From positions 62,001 to 126,000 of the forward strand of contig JAIVFJ010000101.1 of NCBI GenBank assembly GCA_025765615.1: a stretch of 64,000 nucleotides of DNA. The letters run 5' to 3'. A program made the translations under genes and the position numbers. Of this stretch, positions 8,452-21,565 are shown in pieces. Within the stretch, counting starts at the first letter, position 1; every line of letters begins with the position of its first letter. This DNA is from Zopfochytrium polystomum. Lineage: Eukaryota; Chytridiomycota; Chytridiomycetes; Chytridiales; Chytridiaceae. The notes under the pieces were generated by a model. It was not told the origin of the DNA. It worked only from the letters and a program-made list of their open reading frames with translations, and did no database searches.

Positions 8452-10773
8452 CTACCTTCTTTTGCCTTTGTTCTTTCGGTTGCTCCCACCGCTGCTCCCG
8501 CTTGCGGCTTCCGGCTTCTCCTCCAAGACAAGGGTTCCAGACTGTAGCTCCTCCTTCATGGGGCTCTGGCTGATTTGCGCCTGGGTCTCCATGTGGTGCA
8601 TGAGGTCCCGGACCTCTTCGCGCAACCCCTGGGCCAACTTTGTGGTCTCCGCCAACAGCTGGCTCTTGAGCTCGAGCTGCATCTTCCATTTTTCCTGGTT
8701 TTGCCGAAGCGAGTCATTGATGTGCTTTTCCTCGTCGTACTCCTTTTGAAGGGTCGCCAGCCGCTCCGTGAGCTTTTCAACCCGCCGCTCCAGAGCCTTC
8801 TTCTCCTTCAGCAGTGTGGGCATCTGATTCCGACGCAGATCGTTGAGCTCCGCCACTGCGTCGTTCGAGACACGTTTAAGCTCCTCCAGTTCCTTCATCA
8901 CGTCCTCCTTGTGTTGATCGACCTCCAGACGCATTTGAATCATTTCGTGTGAAATGCTCGAAACCTCCGTTGCTGCCTTTGTCTGCAACTCGCTAATCTG
9001 ACTTTCATACCATAATCGCTGCGATTCAAGCTGAGAAGTGAGCATATATGTGTACTCCAGCCCGATGGCGTCCAGCTTCCCCTGACTCAGCGGCAGGTGG
9101 TTCCCGAGCTCTCCGCCGGGTCCCCTCGATGCTGTGCTGGTCGCTTCGGGCAGCTCGACAAGTTTGCCGTCGGCACGGTTCTGAATCAGCCGATGAACGT
9201 ATCCATCCCCGGCGTAGTCCCATACCCGCTGCGTTTCAAGTTCCAGGGCGTACACGTGATTGGTGGATTCAAAATGCTGCGCTGCGTGAGCTGCTCGATA
9301 CCGGCCACAACCAATATTTCCGCAAACAAGGCAGATCCAAAGATCCTCAGACACGCCGCAAGAGGCGCACTCGTTTTCGCGCTGAGATGTCCGACGGCGC
9401 GCTGACGATCCGCCTCCTGCACCATCGTTACCGCTCTGGGAGCTGTCACGCTGGGAGTACCGACACACTGGGCAAGATGTATCCCCCCATTTGCTGAGAC
9501 ATTGGCAGTGAAAAGTATGATGACAGATGATGGTGACCAGTCCAGTGACACTGGCGTCCATGCGCTCTAGGCAAACTGGACATGTGGGAAGCTCCACTAA
9601 ATCAGAAGAATTGTTCGAGTGTGGTGTCGCAAGCTGCGGCAGCTCAGAACTAGTCGAGGATCCTGCAGATGGTCCTGCACCCGCTGCTGATTGTTGCGAA
9701 CTGCTAGATGCCGATATTGTGGAAGAATTGGGTAATGACATAAACATTGAACTTGGTTCGTTTTGAACAGGAGGGAATGCGAAATGCGGGATTGCTTGTG
9801 ACTTGAATACAACTGATTTAATATAAACGACGTGGCAGACCTCGGCATCGATTGAGGAGAATTGTTTTCCAGTGAACTGACGGTAAAAGGAATCGGCCCC
9901 TTTCGCGTCACGAAATTTGATCAGGACCATGTAGCGATTAGGCAATGAATCTCGAATGATTCGCAAATGTGAGATCGGCTTCCCAGAAGGTCCTATGAAG
10001 TTCAAAAAGTCCTGTGAAGTCATGTAGGAAGGCACTGCCAAGACCGCGAGTATTGTTCCACTGCCTTTCATATCGGCAGCTTCCGACCGCGATACATTCC
10101 CATCGCCAAGTTTGATGGTTGAATCTGGCGTTATGTCCAGAACCTCACTTTTGTCCCGGTACAAATGGAGGATTCCCGCGTTTAATCGAGTGTGGCCCTT
10201 TTGAAAAGGCACGAATGAGCCGCTTGTTGGCTGAATCGTACGTGGGCCGCCATCCGTCTTTATTGGATCTCCGCTGGCACTCTGCGCCGCTGCTTGGCTA
10301 GTCTCGTTGGCGGTCTGGCCTCCAGAGTTTGCCGCATCGTCGCTTTCGACAAAGTCCATCCACTCGATGCTGATGTTCCCGTAGCGAAAGTCAGATTTCT
10401 GCAATGCGCGGACCGTGGCGTCGATTGAATCGGGCAGTGGCGATTGATATGAGGCGAGAGGCCGATCGAAGATATCAGACGGAAACGCCGGGCCGGTGTA
10501 CTCTGCGATGGCGGCGTGGAGGTGCGGTGGCTTTGTTGGCGCAGGCGACTGCGAATCAAGACGTTTCTGCCTCCGTTTCGCCTTGGCTGAGGAAGAGGAA
10601 ACAGCCGCTGGGACCAGGTGAGAAGTCGAGGAGGAGGACGACGACGCTGACGATGAGGACTGTGAAGAGAGAGCCGGCTGCTGCGAAACCGATGGATTCG
10701 CCGGCGCGATCGGTGCGTGGCTCGCGGGAAGCGGGGACGGGCCAAGGTCAAAGGCCAAATGGAAAAAGAACAT
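8452..10773 (-). CDS. BRAP2/Etp1-like RING and UBP zinc-finger E3 ubiquitin ligase
   Basis: This is a single exon of 773 aa with the full BRAP2 order. An RRM-like BRAP2 domain lies at about residues 240-320 (MTSQDFLNFIGPSGKPISHL, then RYMVLIKF). A RING finger spans about 398-437 (CPVCLERM...CHHTFHCQC...CPVC). A UBP-type zinc finger starts at about 469 (CASCGVSEDLWICLVCGNIG, then CGRYRAAHAAQHF). A long coiled coil covers about 590-730 and the tail is basic. The first 90 residues are Ser/Pro-rich. Human BRAP2 binds nuclear-localisation signals and KSR; yeast Etp1 acts in ethanol tolerance and protein turnover. Here the protein is predicted to be a cytoplasmic ubiquitin ligase. It is divergent from the VanZ-like gene, 174 bp apart. 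Confidence 0.95.
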   Translation of the reverse strand: MFFFHLAFDLGPSPLPASHAPIAPANPSVSQQPALSSQSSSSASSSSSSTSHLVPAAVSSSSAKAKRRQKRLDSQSPAPTKPPHLHAAIAEYTGPAFPSDIFDRPLASYQSPLPDSIDATVRALQKSDFRYGNISIEWMDFVESDDAANSGGQTANETSQAAAQSASGDPIKTDGGPRTIQPTSGSFVPFQKGHTRLNAGILHLYRDKSEVLDITPDSTIKLGDGNVSRSEAADMKGSGTILAVLAVPSYMTSQDFLNFIGPSGKPISHLRIIRDSLPNRYMVLIKFRDAKGADSFYRQFTGKQFSSIDAEVCHVVYIKSVVFKSQAIPHFAFPPVQNEPSSMFMSLPNSSTISASSSSQQSAAGAGPSAGSSTSSELPQLATPHSNNSSDLVELPTCPVCLERMDASVTGLVTIICHHTFHCQCLSKWGDTSCPVCRYSQRDSSQSGNDGAGGGSSARRRTSQRENECASCGVSEDLWICLVCGNIGCGRYRAAHAAQHFESTNHVYALELETQRVWDYAGDGYVHRLIQNRADGKLVELPEATSTASRGPGGELGNHLPLSQGKLDAIGLEYTYMLTSQLESQRLWYESQISELQTKAATEVSSISHEMIQMRLEVDQHKEDVMKELEELKRVSNDAVAELNDLRRNQMPTLLKEKKALERRVEKLTERLATLQKEYDEEKHINDSLRQNQEKWKMQLELKSQLLAETTKLAQGLREEVRDLMHHMETQAQISQSPMKEELQSGTLVLEEKPEAASGSSGGSNRKNKGKRR

Positions 10774-10947
10774 TGCGACTGCTCCTCAGGCTTTCCCCCC
10801 CGATTCCACCCAAACAACACAGAACACCACGTCTTGAACCATTGCACGCTTGGTTCAGACATCGGCTGGGACTCCATCTCTTTGTTGGGGTAATCAGGCA
10901 GGCAGATCGTCGACCAGGGTACTCCTCAATCTTCGCTCCCGTCCGCC

Positions 10948-11593
10948 ATGCGGCTCTGGTGCGCCGGGCTCGGCCTCGGAATTGCCTTTGCGATGGCAGC
11001 GCTCGGTTTCCTGCCGTCCTCGTGGACTGTCGCCTTCTTGCCCGCTTTCATGCGCAACGACAAGGCTCTCCACGGTTTCGCATTCTTCCTCTTGACGGTT
11101 GCTTTCTACTTCATATGGGAATTTGCGACAGTGCGAGCTACGGTCGTGCTAACTGCCATCACCATGATCGCCACCGCCATAATCAGCGAGATTATGCAAG
11201 GGCTTCTTCCGGTCAGTTTTGAAGCACCCCATTTTGCCCCAGTTTGTTGTTGACAAGCCTTGTTTCAACTAAAGTACCGCGGGTTCGACGAAAATGACAT
11301 TCTTGTGAGTCTATTCTGATCTTGTCGGTCAGCCCACCAGTATGCTCATTCACAAAACGGCTTTCTTGTAGGCTAATATGGTGGGCATCACTGCTGGTCT
11401 GCCGCTGTCAATCATTATTGATTCTGGGATACGGCTTTGGCGCAGTTGGAGAGGGCTTCCTGAGCAGCGACGGTGGGTGCGTGTTCCCACAGCGGACGAC
11501 GGGGACGACGACATCGAATTGGGGCCAGCCGTTGCTCCAGGTGGAAGAAAGCCCGTTCTAAAAATCCGGCTACCCTTGCACTCAAACGCTTGA
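10948..11593 (+). CDS. VanZ-like membrane protein
   Basis: Three exons, 10948-11211, 11275-11304 (30 nt) and 11372-11593, give 171 aa. At least three hydrophobic segments are seen, beginning at the N-terminus (LGLGIAFAMAALGFLPSSW). The family signature is present: DKALHGFAFFLLTVAFYF, then IISEIMQGLLP joined to YRGFDENDILANMVGITAG. The 30-nt middle exon supplies exactly YRGFDENDIL and restores the motif, which supports the splice choice. VanZ-like proteins are small integral membrane proteins of poorly known function, first named from a glycopeptide-resistance cluster. The cytosolic tail is polar. Confidence 0.88.
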
Positions 11594-11811
11594 CCAAACT
11601 TGTACCCCCCTTCGTTCGAGGGCCACCTCGCATATTACATACCCCTTACAATGGCTGCTTCAATGCCATTTAGTCACGGTGCCAGACGCCCGTGTGGTTG
11701 GTGAGAGGACGGATGACTACTTTCATGTTGCATTGCAAGAGCTACGGATTGGCTGAGAGCGCCTCTGTTCTTTTTATTATCGAACCGACCACTTGAAAAA
11801 TGCTACAAAGA

Positions 11812-13331
11812 CTACATATCCTGATATTGAAGTCAGAAAAAGAGATTACAATGCGGAGGACACCCCCTGAGGCTCCCAAACTTACCTCAGTGCTCCACTT
11901 GTACGCCTCCTCGACTCTTGCGGCACGAACGTATTTACTCTGGGTCAACTTTTGCTCAAATCCATTTCCTCGATCCACTCCATCCCAACGGTAGCCAGGA
12001 GGAATCTTGAATCTATTAGGCGGTGGCGGAGGTCCCTTGTACTTGGGTCTGTCGGACTTTTTGGACGAAGACGACAGCCCAAGACCCGCCAAAGGATCAC
12101 CCCAACGCTCTATCGACTTCAGCTGCTCATTGAAATCCTTGTCGTCAACGGTGTTTGCGAATGCGGAGGTTTTTTCACCCTCGAGCCTGCTACGAGCCAT
12201 CTCCTTGGATTTTAGTTGCGCAAGACCTTGCCTGAATTGGAATCGCTCTGCATCATCGCGTTTGCGCTGCTCCTCCTTTTCCAGGTCTTGCCGACGAACG
12301 GCCTCCATGTCGACCAGGCGACCCCTCTTGTCGCGGTACACTGTTTCCGCGTTGGCGCCAGATTGGCTTGGATCCATGCGGTCCTCCCCTTGTCGCCGTT
12401 TGCCCTTCCGTTCACCCTCCTCTGAAGAAACGGATGGAGTTCGACGGCGGCGGTATTCCGCCGTTCCGTTTTTGGCGCGGTCGTCCCCGGAATCTGGCGA
12501 AGGTGTTCGCCTCCGCGCCTTCCGTGGCGAGGCCCGCCGGTTTCTCGCGCCATTTCTGTCGCCAAGGTCGTCAGTGTCGGAGGGGTTACCGCTCCGACCA
12601 AGGCGCTCGGACGCGCCTGCGCGCGCGCTTCGCGCCGTTGCCCCTCCGGCTGCCCGCTCCAACTCTTTTTGCTGAGCGCGCAGCTCCAGCGACTGAACAG
12701 GAGCAGCCGTCAGGCCCATGACATCGTCAAGGCTGACGCTGGCGTCCAGCTCCACGCGGATGCCCTGTTCCTCCATCATCCGCCGCACGTCCTCGACCGT
12801 CTCACCGCGGCTCTCCTGGGCCGCTTCTTCGAGAACTTTGCGGCGGCGCCGCTCGTCTTCCATTTCCTCGACAGCGGGATCGATCGTCACACGGGATCGC
12901 TTCTTCTTGGCTGACGGCCGCGAGGGTAGCGGTGCGTCGTCGTAGTCGTTGCTCTCCACGCCCGCCGCCGCGTCAGAGGACCGCGCGCCGATGAGATCGG
13001 CGTCGGGGTCGGCGGCCCTGACGACCTCCCACGACGATGCAGAGAAGCGCGAGGCGGGGTCGGCGGGGCCATCGACGATCTGTGGCTCGGCGCCGTCTTC
13101 CGCGTCGTCCAACAGGTTCTGGTCCCCGTACGGCCGGCCTCCAAAGTCGTCGCCGTCGTCGATGATGCGCATCATGCCGCCAGCGGTCTTTTGCGACGCC
13201 GTCTTCTTCTTCTTCTTCTTCTTGTGGAGGCGCTGGAAGGCCTCTGCGGTCGGGGTGACGCCTTCTGGGATGACGTCTCGCGACAGGTACCGCGCAAGGA
13301 CCTCGGCCTTGACATTTTGTCGGGTTGACAT
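11812..13331 (-). CDS. BUD13: BUD13 pre-mRNA splicing/retention factor
   Basis: The two exons are 11886-13331 and a terminal 9-nt exon, 11812-11820, with an intron at 11821-11885; the product is about 484 aa. BUD13 (Cwc26) belongs to the RES complex with Snu17 and Pml1, which binds activated spliceosomes. The C-terminal signature is clear: [20 protein letters not shown], then [20 protein letters not shown] and [13 protein letters not shown]. The family normally ends with ...DM, and splicing to the tiny last exon adds exactly Asp-Met-stop. The N-terminus has the usual YL..D start and a lysine run; the middle is Arg/Ser-rich and disordered. It is divergent from the riboflavin kinase gene. Confidence 0.95.
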
Positions 13332-13456
13332 GGGCGGTCGAAATTAAAGGTATGTTTTGTTTTTTTTTTTCGGTTTGGGAAATGGTTGGAGATAAAGAGA
13401 GAGGGGAGAAGACAGAGAGTGAGAGCTGCCTCGCATTTCCAATCAGCCGTCCGGGG

Positions 13457-13490
<34 letters not shown>

Positions 13491-13541
13491 AAAGGAAAAA
13501 AAAAACAAGAACAACAAACAAAAACAAAAAACAAAAACGAA

Positions 13542-14767
13542 ATGGCCGCCCCCGTCACTGTCTCGCATCCTGTCATCGCGCCCGCCGCCCCTCGCCCGTC
13601 CATCGTCGGTCCGGACGTGCCCGAGTCACCCTACCCGGTCAACCTGAAGGGCGTCGTCTCGAGGGGCTTTGGCAGGGGCAGCAAGGAGCTCGGAATCCCC
13701 ACCGGTGCGTGACCGTGACCGTGACCCACCCCTCTGACCGACCGACCCGGCCGCCAGGGCTGCTTCTGCCGCCCCCTGCGACCACCCACCCTCACGCCCC
13801 TTCCCGCCCACCATGGAACGTGCTCGAAAAGATCGGCAAAATCCACAGACAGATGCCGATCACCGCCCCCCCGGGTGCCAACCCCACCCCCCCTCCCTCC
13901 CTACTCTCGCACACACACGCAACAGACACACACGGAGCACCCTCTCACACATGCACACACACACACTCGCACAAACACACACACCAGCCCCATTCTCTGA
14001 TCAGCGCCAGGCTCGTCTAATAACTGCTAACCACCCCTCAACCTTCCGCCTATTCTACAATATCATCAACGACCGATCAATCGTAACACCACAGCAAACC
14101 TCCCAGAGGAAGTCGCCGCTGCAGCTGGCAGCGTCCTAGACACCGGCATCTACTTTGGATGGGCTTCTGTCGGCGATCGTGATGGCGGGAAAGTGTGGCC
14201 AATGGTGATGAGCTTCGGCTGGAATCCGTTCTACAAGAACGAAAAGCGGTCGGCGGTGAGTAGAGTTTTAAAGAGTGGCGGTGCAAGGCTGGTTGCGGTT
14301 ATGGCGAGGGCCGAATATGCCGCTGTTTGGTGTCGGTCATAACCCCTTCGCTTCCGCCCATCAAGTCTCGACTTCACACTGACTTCAACTTTGTTTCGGC
14401 GCTGCCTCGCCCGTCCCTTTTACCTCCCAGGAAGTGCACATCATGAACGTATTCGAGACCGACTTTTATGGGGAAGAGCTTCGTGTGATTGTTGCGGGCT
14501 TCATTCGACCGGAATTCAACTACGTTTCATTAGGTAACGCGACCGCATCCACCCTCCCCCCCCCCCCCCCCCCCCCCCCCCCCCTTTGTAGCAGAGTCAC
14601 GGGGCGAGCTGAATTCCATTATTTCGAAAACGGCCGGCTCACTGTTTCTTTATAACTTTGCAGAGGCCTTGATCGACGACATCAACACCGACATCGCTGT
14701 GGCCAAGAACTCTTTGGGGCGGCCTGCGTACCAGGCTTTGAAGGACTCGAGCGCGCTGAAGGCATAA
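13542..14767 (+). CDS. FMN1: Riboflavin kinase (FMN1)
   Basis: Four exons (13542-13704, 14095-14255, 14431-14533, 14664-14767) give 176 aa, the usual size. The enzyme phosphorylates riboflavin to FMN using ATP. The protein shows [17 protein letters not shown], where the GIPTAN motif is split by intron 1, then [23 protein letters not shown], the catalytic [17 protein letters not shown] with its conserved Glu, and [19 protein letters not shown]. All junctions fall inside family motifs, so the model is well supported. Intron 1 is 390 bp with CA repeats. Intron 3 holds a pure C tract of 29 nt near its 5' half. Confidence 0.96.
14556..14584 (+). repeat. 29-nt poly-C tract in riboflavin kinase intron 3
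   Basis: An uninterrupted run of C lies 23 bp after the intron's 5' splice site. The opposite strand is a G29 run and could form a G-quadruplex. Length in the assembly should be treated as approximate. Confidence 0.9.
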
Positions 14768-15182
14768 AATGGGCCTCGTTTTCAGTTTTTATTATTTTTG
14801 TTTCGGTGTGCTTGTGGGATCGGAAGTTGATTTTAGTTCAGAATCGTCTCATCTGCACCCTTACGCGGAATTGACAAACAACACATTACACGCTGAGAGA
14901 AAAGGTGGATTGGCAGGCAGACGAAACTGCCATTGGGTTGCAATAGTTTGGGTCGTGTGGGTTTTGCAGGACGCAACCGAAAGGAAAGGTAACGGAAGGG
15001 AAACGTAAGGAAATGAAACGGTTTACGAACGCGAAGCGAACGGGAAAGGAACTGGAAAGGAGGGGAGGAGAAGGCAGACAAAAAGCAGGCTGGCGCAACA
15101 GCTGTGCGCCAATAGGTATGGGGAGGAAACATCAAGTAGACAGGGAAGGGAAAAAGTGGTTGGTGCATAAGCAGCAAGGGAA

Positions 15183-17927
<2,745 letters not shown>

Positions 17928-18078
17928 GCCGCTGGGAGGGGGGTTTTCTAATTTTTTGTGTTTATTGGTTGTTTGGAGAGGGTGAACGGTTGGGGGGTTT
18001 GTGGGAAGAGCTTTTTATAAAGAAAAACGGGAAAGAAGAGAGATGGATGGAGTGAAGAGAAGGAAAGGCGGACGGAGT

Positions 18079-18083
<5 letters not shown>

Positions 18084-18111
<28 letters not shown>

Positions 18112-18160
18112 TGTGTGTGTGTGTGTGTGTTTGTCTGTGTGTGTGTTTGTCTGTGTGTGC
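18084..18160. repeat. GA/GT compound microsatellite
   Basis: About 28 nt of GAGA is followed immediately by GTGT with interspersed TCTGT, in the promoter region of the KatG gene. Confidence 0.85.
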
Positions 18161-18370
18161 GTCGAGTGTGTGCGTCGAATCCACGCACCAACAGACACAA
18201 GAAGCACTTTCCTGTCACGCCAGATTTTCCAAGGCAAGGGTCATCGAGTCCAGCTGGCCTTTGGTGCTTGCGTTTTCTGTCTTCGCGTGGCGTATGGTGC
18301 CGCAAATTTTTTTTTCGAAATTGATCTGGTAAGCAATCCAGGAGCATGGTGACTCACGCATTGCCTGGAA

Positions 18371-18411
18371 GAGCGGGGGCTCTGTCGTCGTCAGCTGCAG
18401 ATCCCCCGCTC
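18371..18411. other. Perfect 9-bp inverted repeat (hairpin candidate)
   Basis: GAGCGGGGG at 18371-18379 pairs perfectly with CCCCCGCTC at 18403-18411 across a 23-nt loop that itself contains the CAGCTG palindrome. No T-run follows and no known RNA family is recognised. It may be a structured RNA, part of a UTR, or chance in GC-rich DNA. Confidence 0.35.
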
Positions 18412-20086
18412 GAACTTTTGCTTACCCTCACTCACACTTAGCAATGCGCACGTGAACAAGCAAGCACCCAAGTAACCCCGCCTCAGCCAAATCCTCTGCT
18501 TTCGTTCAGCATGGCAAAAAAGCAACGAGTTAAATCCACTCTCACAGCCAACCATGCAGAGACTTACACATAACAGGGCGGGACATCGAAAATATTCAAA
18601 TTCGAAAAATTGGTTTCTGCTATAAAATCTTTCGCCCGCCCACGTCAACCATCGGCATCAGAGGACTTTTCTGCGTCGACCGCAGCAAAAAAAAAAAAAA
18701 AAGTCGAATGTAACGAGCGAGCGGCACCACGCCGCCGCCGACGCCGCCATCGCTGCTGTAGCAGCCCGCTCACGAGCCGCGGCCACCGCTCGCAACACCG
18801 ACGGCCGCCATCGAGTCCCACAACGTTTATAAATTGTAGTATGATCCGTTTTGAAGGAGAAACTTGATATTGCTGTTGTGGAAAATAATGTCGTCGTCGT
18901 CGTGCGATGGATGATGGAGTGCGATGGATGAGAGCGACCACCAGTGTCTGTGACAAGGCTGTCCCATTTTAGAATTATTGCCATTTCATCGCCACTCTAG
19001 TTTTGTTGTGAAACTGGAGGAGCCAAAAAAAGAAAGAAAAAAAAAAAAAAGAAAGAAGAAATATTTTTTTCTTTCATCTGTGGCGACAGGCCTCCTGCAG
19101 TTTTCTTGTTTTATTTTACTCCCGTTGTTTTTACATTTTCGTCTTTTTGTCATCGAACAACGAACGTTCTTGTTGGCCAGTCGGATGGTCTAATACAGTG
19201 CAAACAGGATTGTGGAAGGAAAACACCGCAGAGCTGTCGGATATGTAAAGTAGTATTCATGAATGTCTGGGTTGACGTCGAACATGCGTGATCCTGATCC
19301 AGCAGCAAAGGGGCAAAGGGCCCGTTTTGTTTTGTGTCCCTTTTATTGAAAATGCGGGAGGAGGAAAATCTGTTAGGCCCGCACCCGCAAACAAATGACA
19401 AACAAACGGATAATTGACCAAGAAGGAAGAGAGAAAGAAAACAAAGGAGAGAGAGGCGCATAACAGCTGTGGGCGGGGCGCGTGTTTTCCGTGCCGCTGA
19501 AAAAAAGAATATCAACAGAGATCACCCACCGGCCCGGGAATGATGTTTGGACAGACAGTCAGACAGACAGACAGTCCTCCAGGCAGGAAGGCAGGCAGGC
19601 CGGCAGGCAGGCAGGCAGGCAGACAGACAGACCGGCTCCCTTTCCATTTTGCTCCGAAAACAAAAGAAAAACGTGGGAATCATCATCTGCTTCAGAGGAG
19701 AGACAGAGAGCGAAACAGAGAGAGAGACAGAGACAGAGACAGAGACTGGCGAAAAGGAAATCCACGGGGACTAGCAGCGATAACGAAAGAACCACGAATT
19801 CTCTCCTTCGCTCGCTCTCTCTCTCTCTCGCTTTTTTTTTTTTTTTTTTTCTCGCTCTCTCTCTCTCTCTGCCTCAAGTCTTCTTCCATTGTTTTGCAAC
19901 CCAAAAGAGAAGGAAAAAAACGAAAAAAGAAAAGAAAAAGAAAAGAAAACCAAAAAACAAAGCTGCCACGACAGCCTTGCATCCAGGGTGGGAACGGGAA
20001 CGGGTGCGAAGCTTGCTTTACCACAGGGCAACCACCACACCAACCTGCAACACACACACTCACTCGCCTCGACCCAACCAACACGT

Positions 20087-20979
20087 ATGCCGACTCGATC
20101 CGCGCCCGCATCGGCATCCAACTCGCCTTGCTTCCGGGTCGTGCTGCTGCCGCCGGAGAGCGATGCAATTGACGACACAGCAGCTGCACCAGCACCAGCA
20201 GCAGGAGAGAGATCTGCGGCAGCGCAACACTCTTCTCGCATTCGGCGAGCCCGCAGCAACAGCGGCGGCCAGCTCCTGCTGCGCTCTCGGCCGAGCAGGC
20301 AAACCGTTTCCTCTCCTTTGCCACCACCACCACCGCCACAAGCGTCTGCCGCAGCGGCGGATCTCCTCCTGGGCCACGTCGACCTCGAGACGTACTGGCA
20401 GGCGTTCCCGCTCGTGTGCAAATCCTGGCGGGCCGTCTTTCTCGCGCGCATTGCGGCGCGCCCGACGGTCCTCATCAGCGTCATCGACCGCTACCCGTCC
20501 TCCAGCAGGACGGGCGTTCCCCGCGTCGTCCTCTCCATGCGCCCGCTCAACGCCGTCGCAAAGTTCCTCCCCGCTGCCGCGAGCGTTTCGACGATCCGGT
20601 ACTCGCCCGTCTCGCTGCTGGACGCCGCCGCTTCTCCGTCGGGGTCCCCGTCGTCGCTGCCGTCGCCCTTGCCCTCCTCGGTCTCGGTCTCGGTCTCGCC
20701 CTCGCCCTCGCCCTTTGTTGCGCGGCCCATCCACGCCACGCTGGTGTGCCTGATGCAGGAGGCGCCGCTGCGCTTGGACGCCGACCTGGTCGCGTTTGCG
20801 GCGGCCCAGATCAAGGCCCGCTTCGTGGCCGTGGGTGGGCCGTCCCACCCTATGGCGGACTTGTCGTTTGATCCGATCTTTAAGGTGTGTGTGTGGGGGG
20901 GGGGCGACCGATTGCGGATCTATTTTTGCTATCTGAACGATGGTGACTTTGGGAGAAGGCAGAGAGAGGCGGAGAGAGA

Positions 20980-21016
<37 letters not shown>

Positions 21017-21534
21017 TGTGTGTGTGTGTGAAAGAGTGCGTGTTCGTGATCGATTGCCACGCTCACCGATGTCCTGCCGCTGCGCCCGGTGGGACAGCAG
21101 ATACACAGACAGACAGGTCCTTTTTGCTAACAATGGTTTTCGTTATCCGACAATGAGCCGAAGACACTGCGTTCGATTGTGTCTTCTTCTGACAAGCCCC
21201 ACGTTTCCTTTCTTTCTTTCTTCCCAACCAAACAAACGAAAAACAACAAACAAACACAAAAACGCAGCTTGTCAGAGCGGAGCTGGACCTTCGCACGTCT
21301 GCCGCTACCGCCGCTTCAACCGCCGCCGAAGCCGCTCGCCCCGGCGCGCCCCAACCGCTTTGCCCAGAGGCAATCTCACTTCGCCTTTCGGGTCGCGACG
21401 CTACCTGGGCCGACATTGCCGCCCTGCGCCTCGATTCGGTCCGCCACTTTCACTCGTCCTCTGACCTGGACCTGACCGCGCTTACTCTGTCACCGTCGCA
21501 GTCGGCGCGCGACCTAGCCTCGCTCTCAACCACC

Positions 21535-21565
<31 letters not shown>

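Larger units (their letters stand above)
17928..20086. other. Long repeat-rich spacer between KatG and the F-box gene
   Basis: No coding gene is recognised. The spacer contains GA/GT microsatellite DNA (18.08-18.16 kb), a strong 9-bp hairpin (18371-18411), A-runs near 18690 and 19040, an AGGC tandem stretch near 19580-19620, GA and CT tracts (19.69-19.88 kb) and a T22-like run near 19830. The last few hundred bases are probably the 5' untranslated region of the gene starting at 20087. Confidence 0.55.

Noticed and set aside
19482..20753. 423-codon Arg-rich frame overlapping the F-box gene start
   Set aside because: It runs through GA, CT and AGGC repeats and then shadows the real exon in another frame; composition is repeat-driven.
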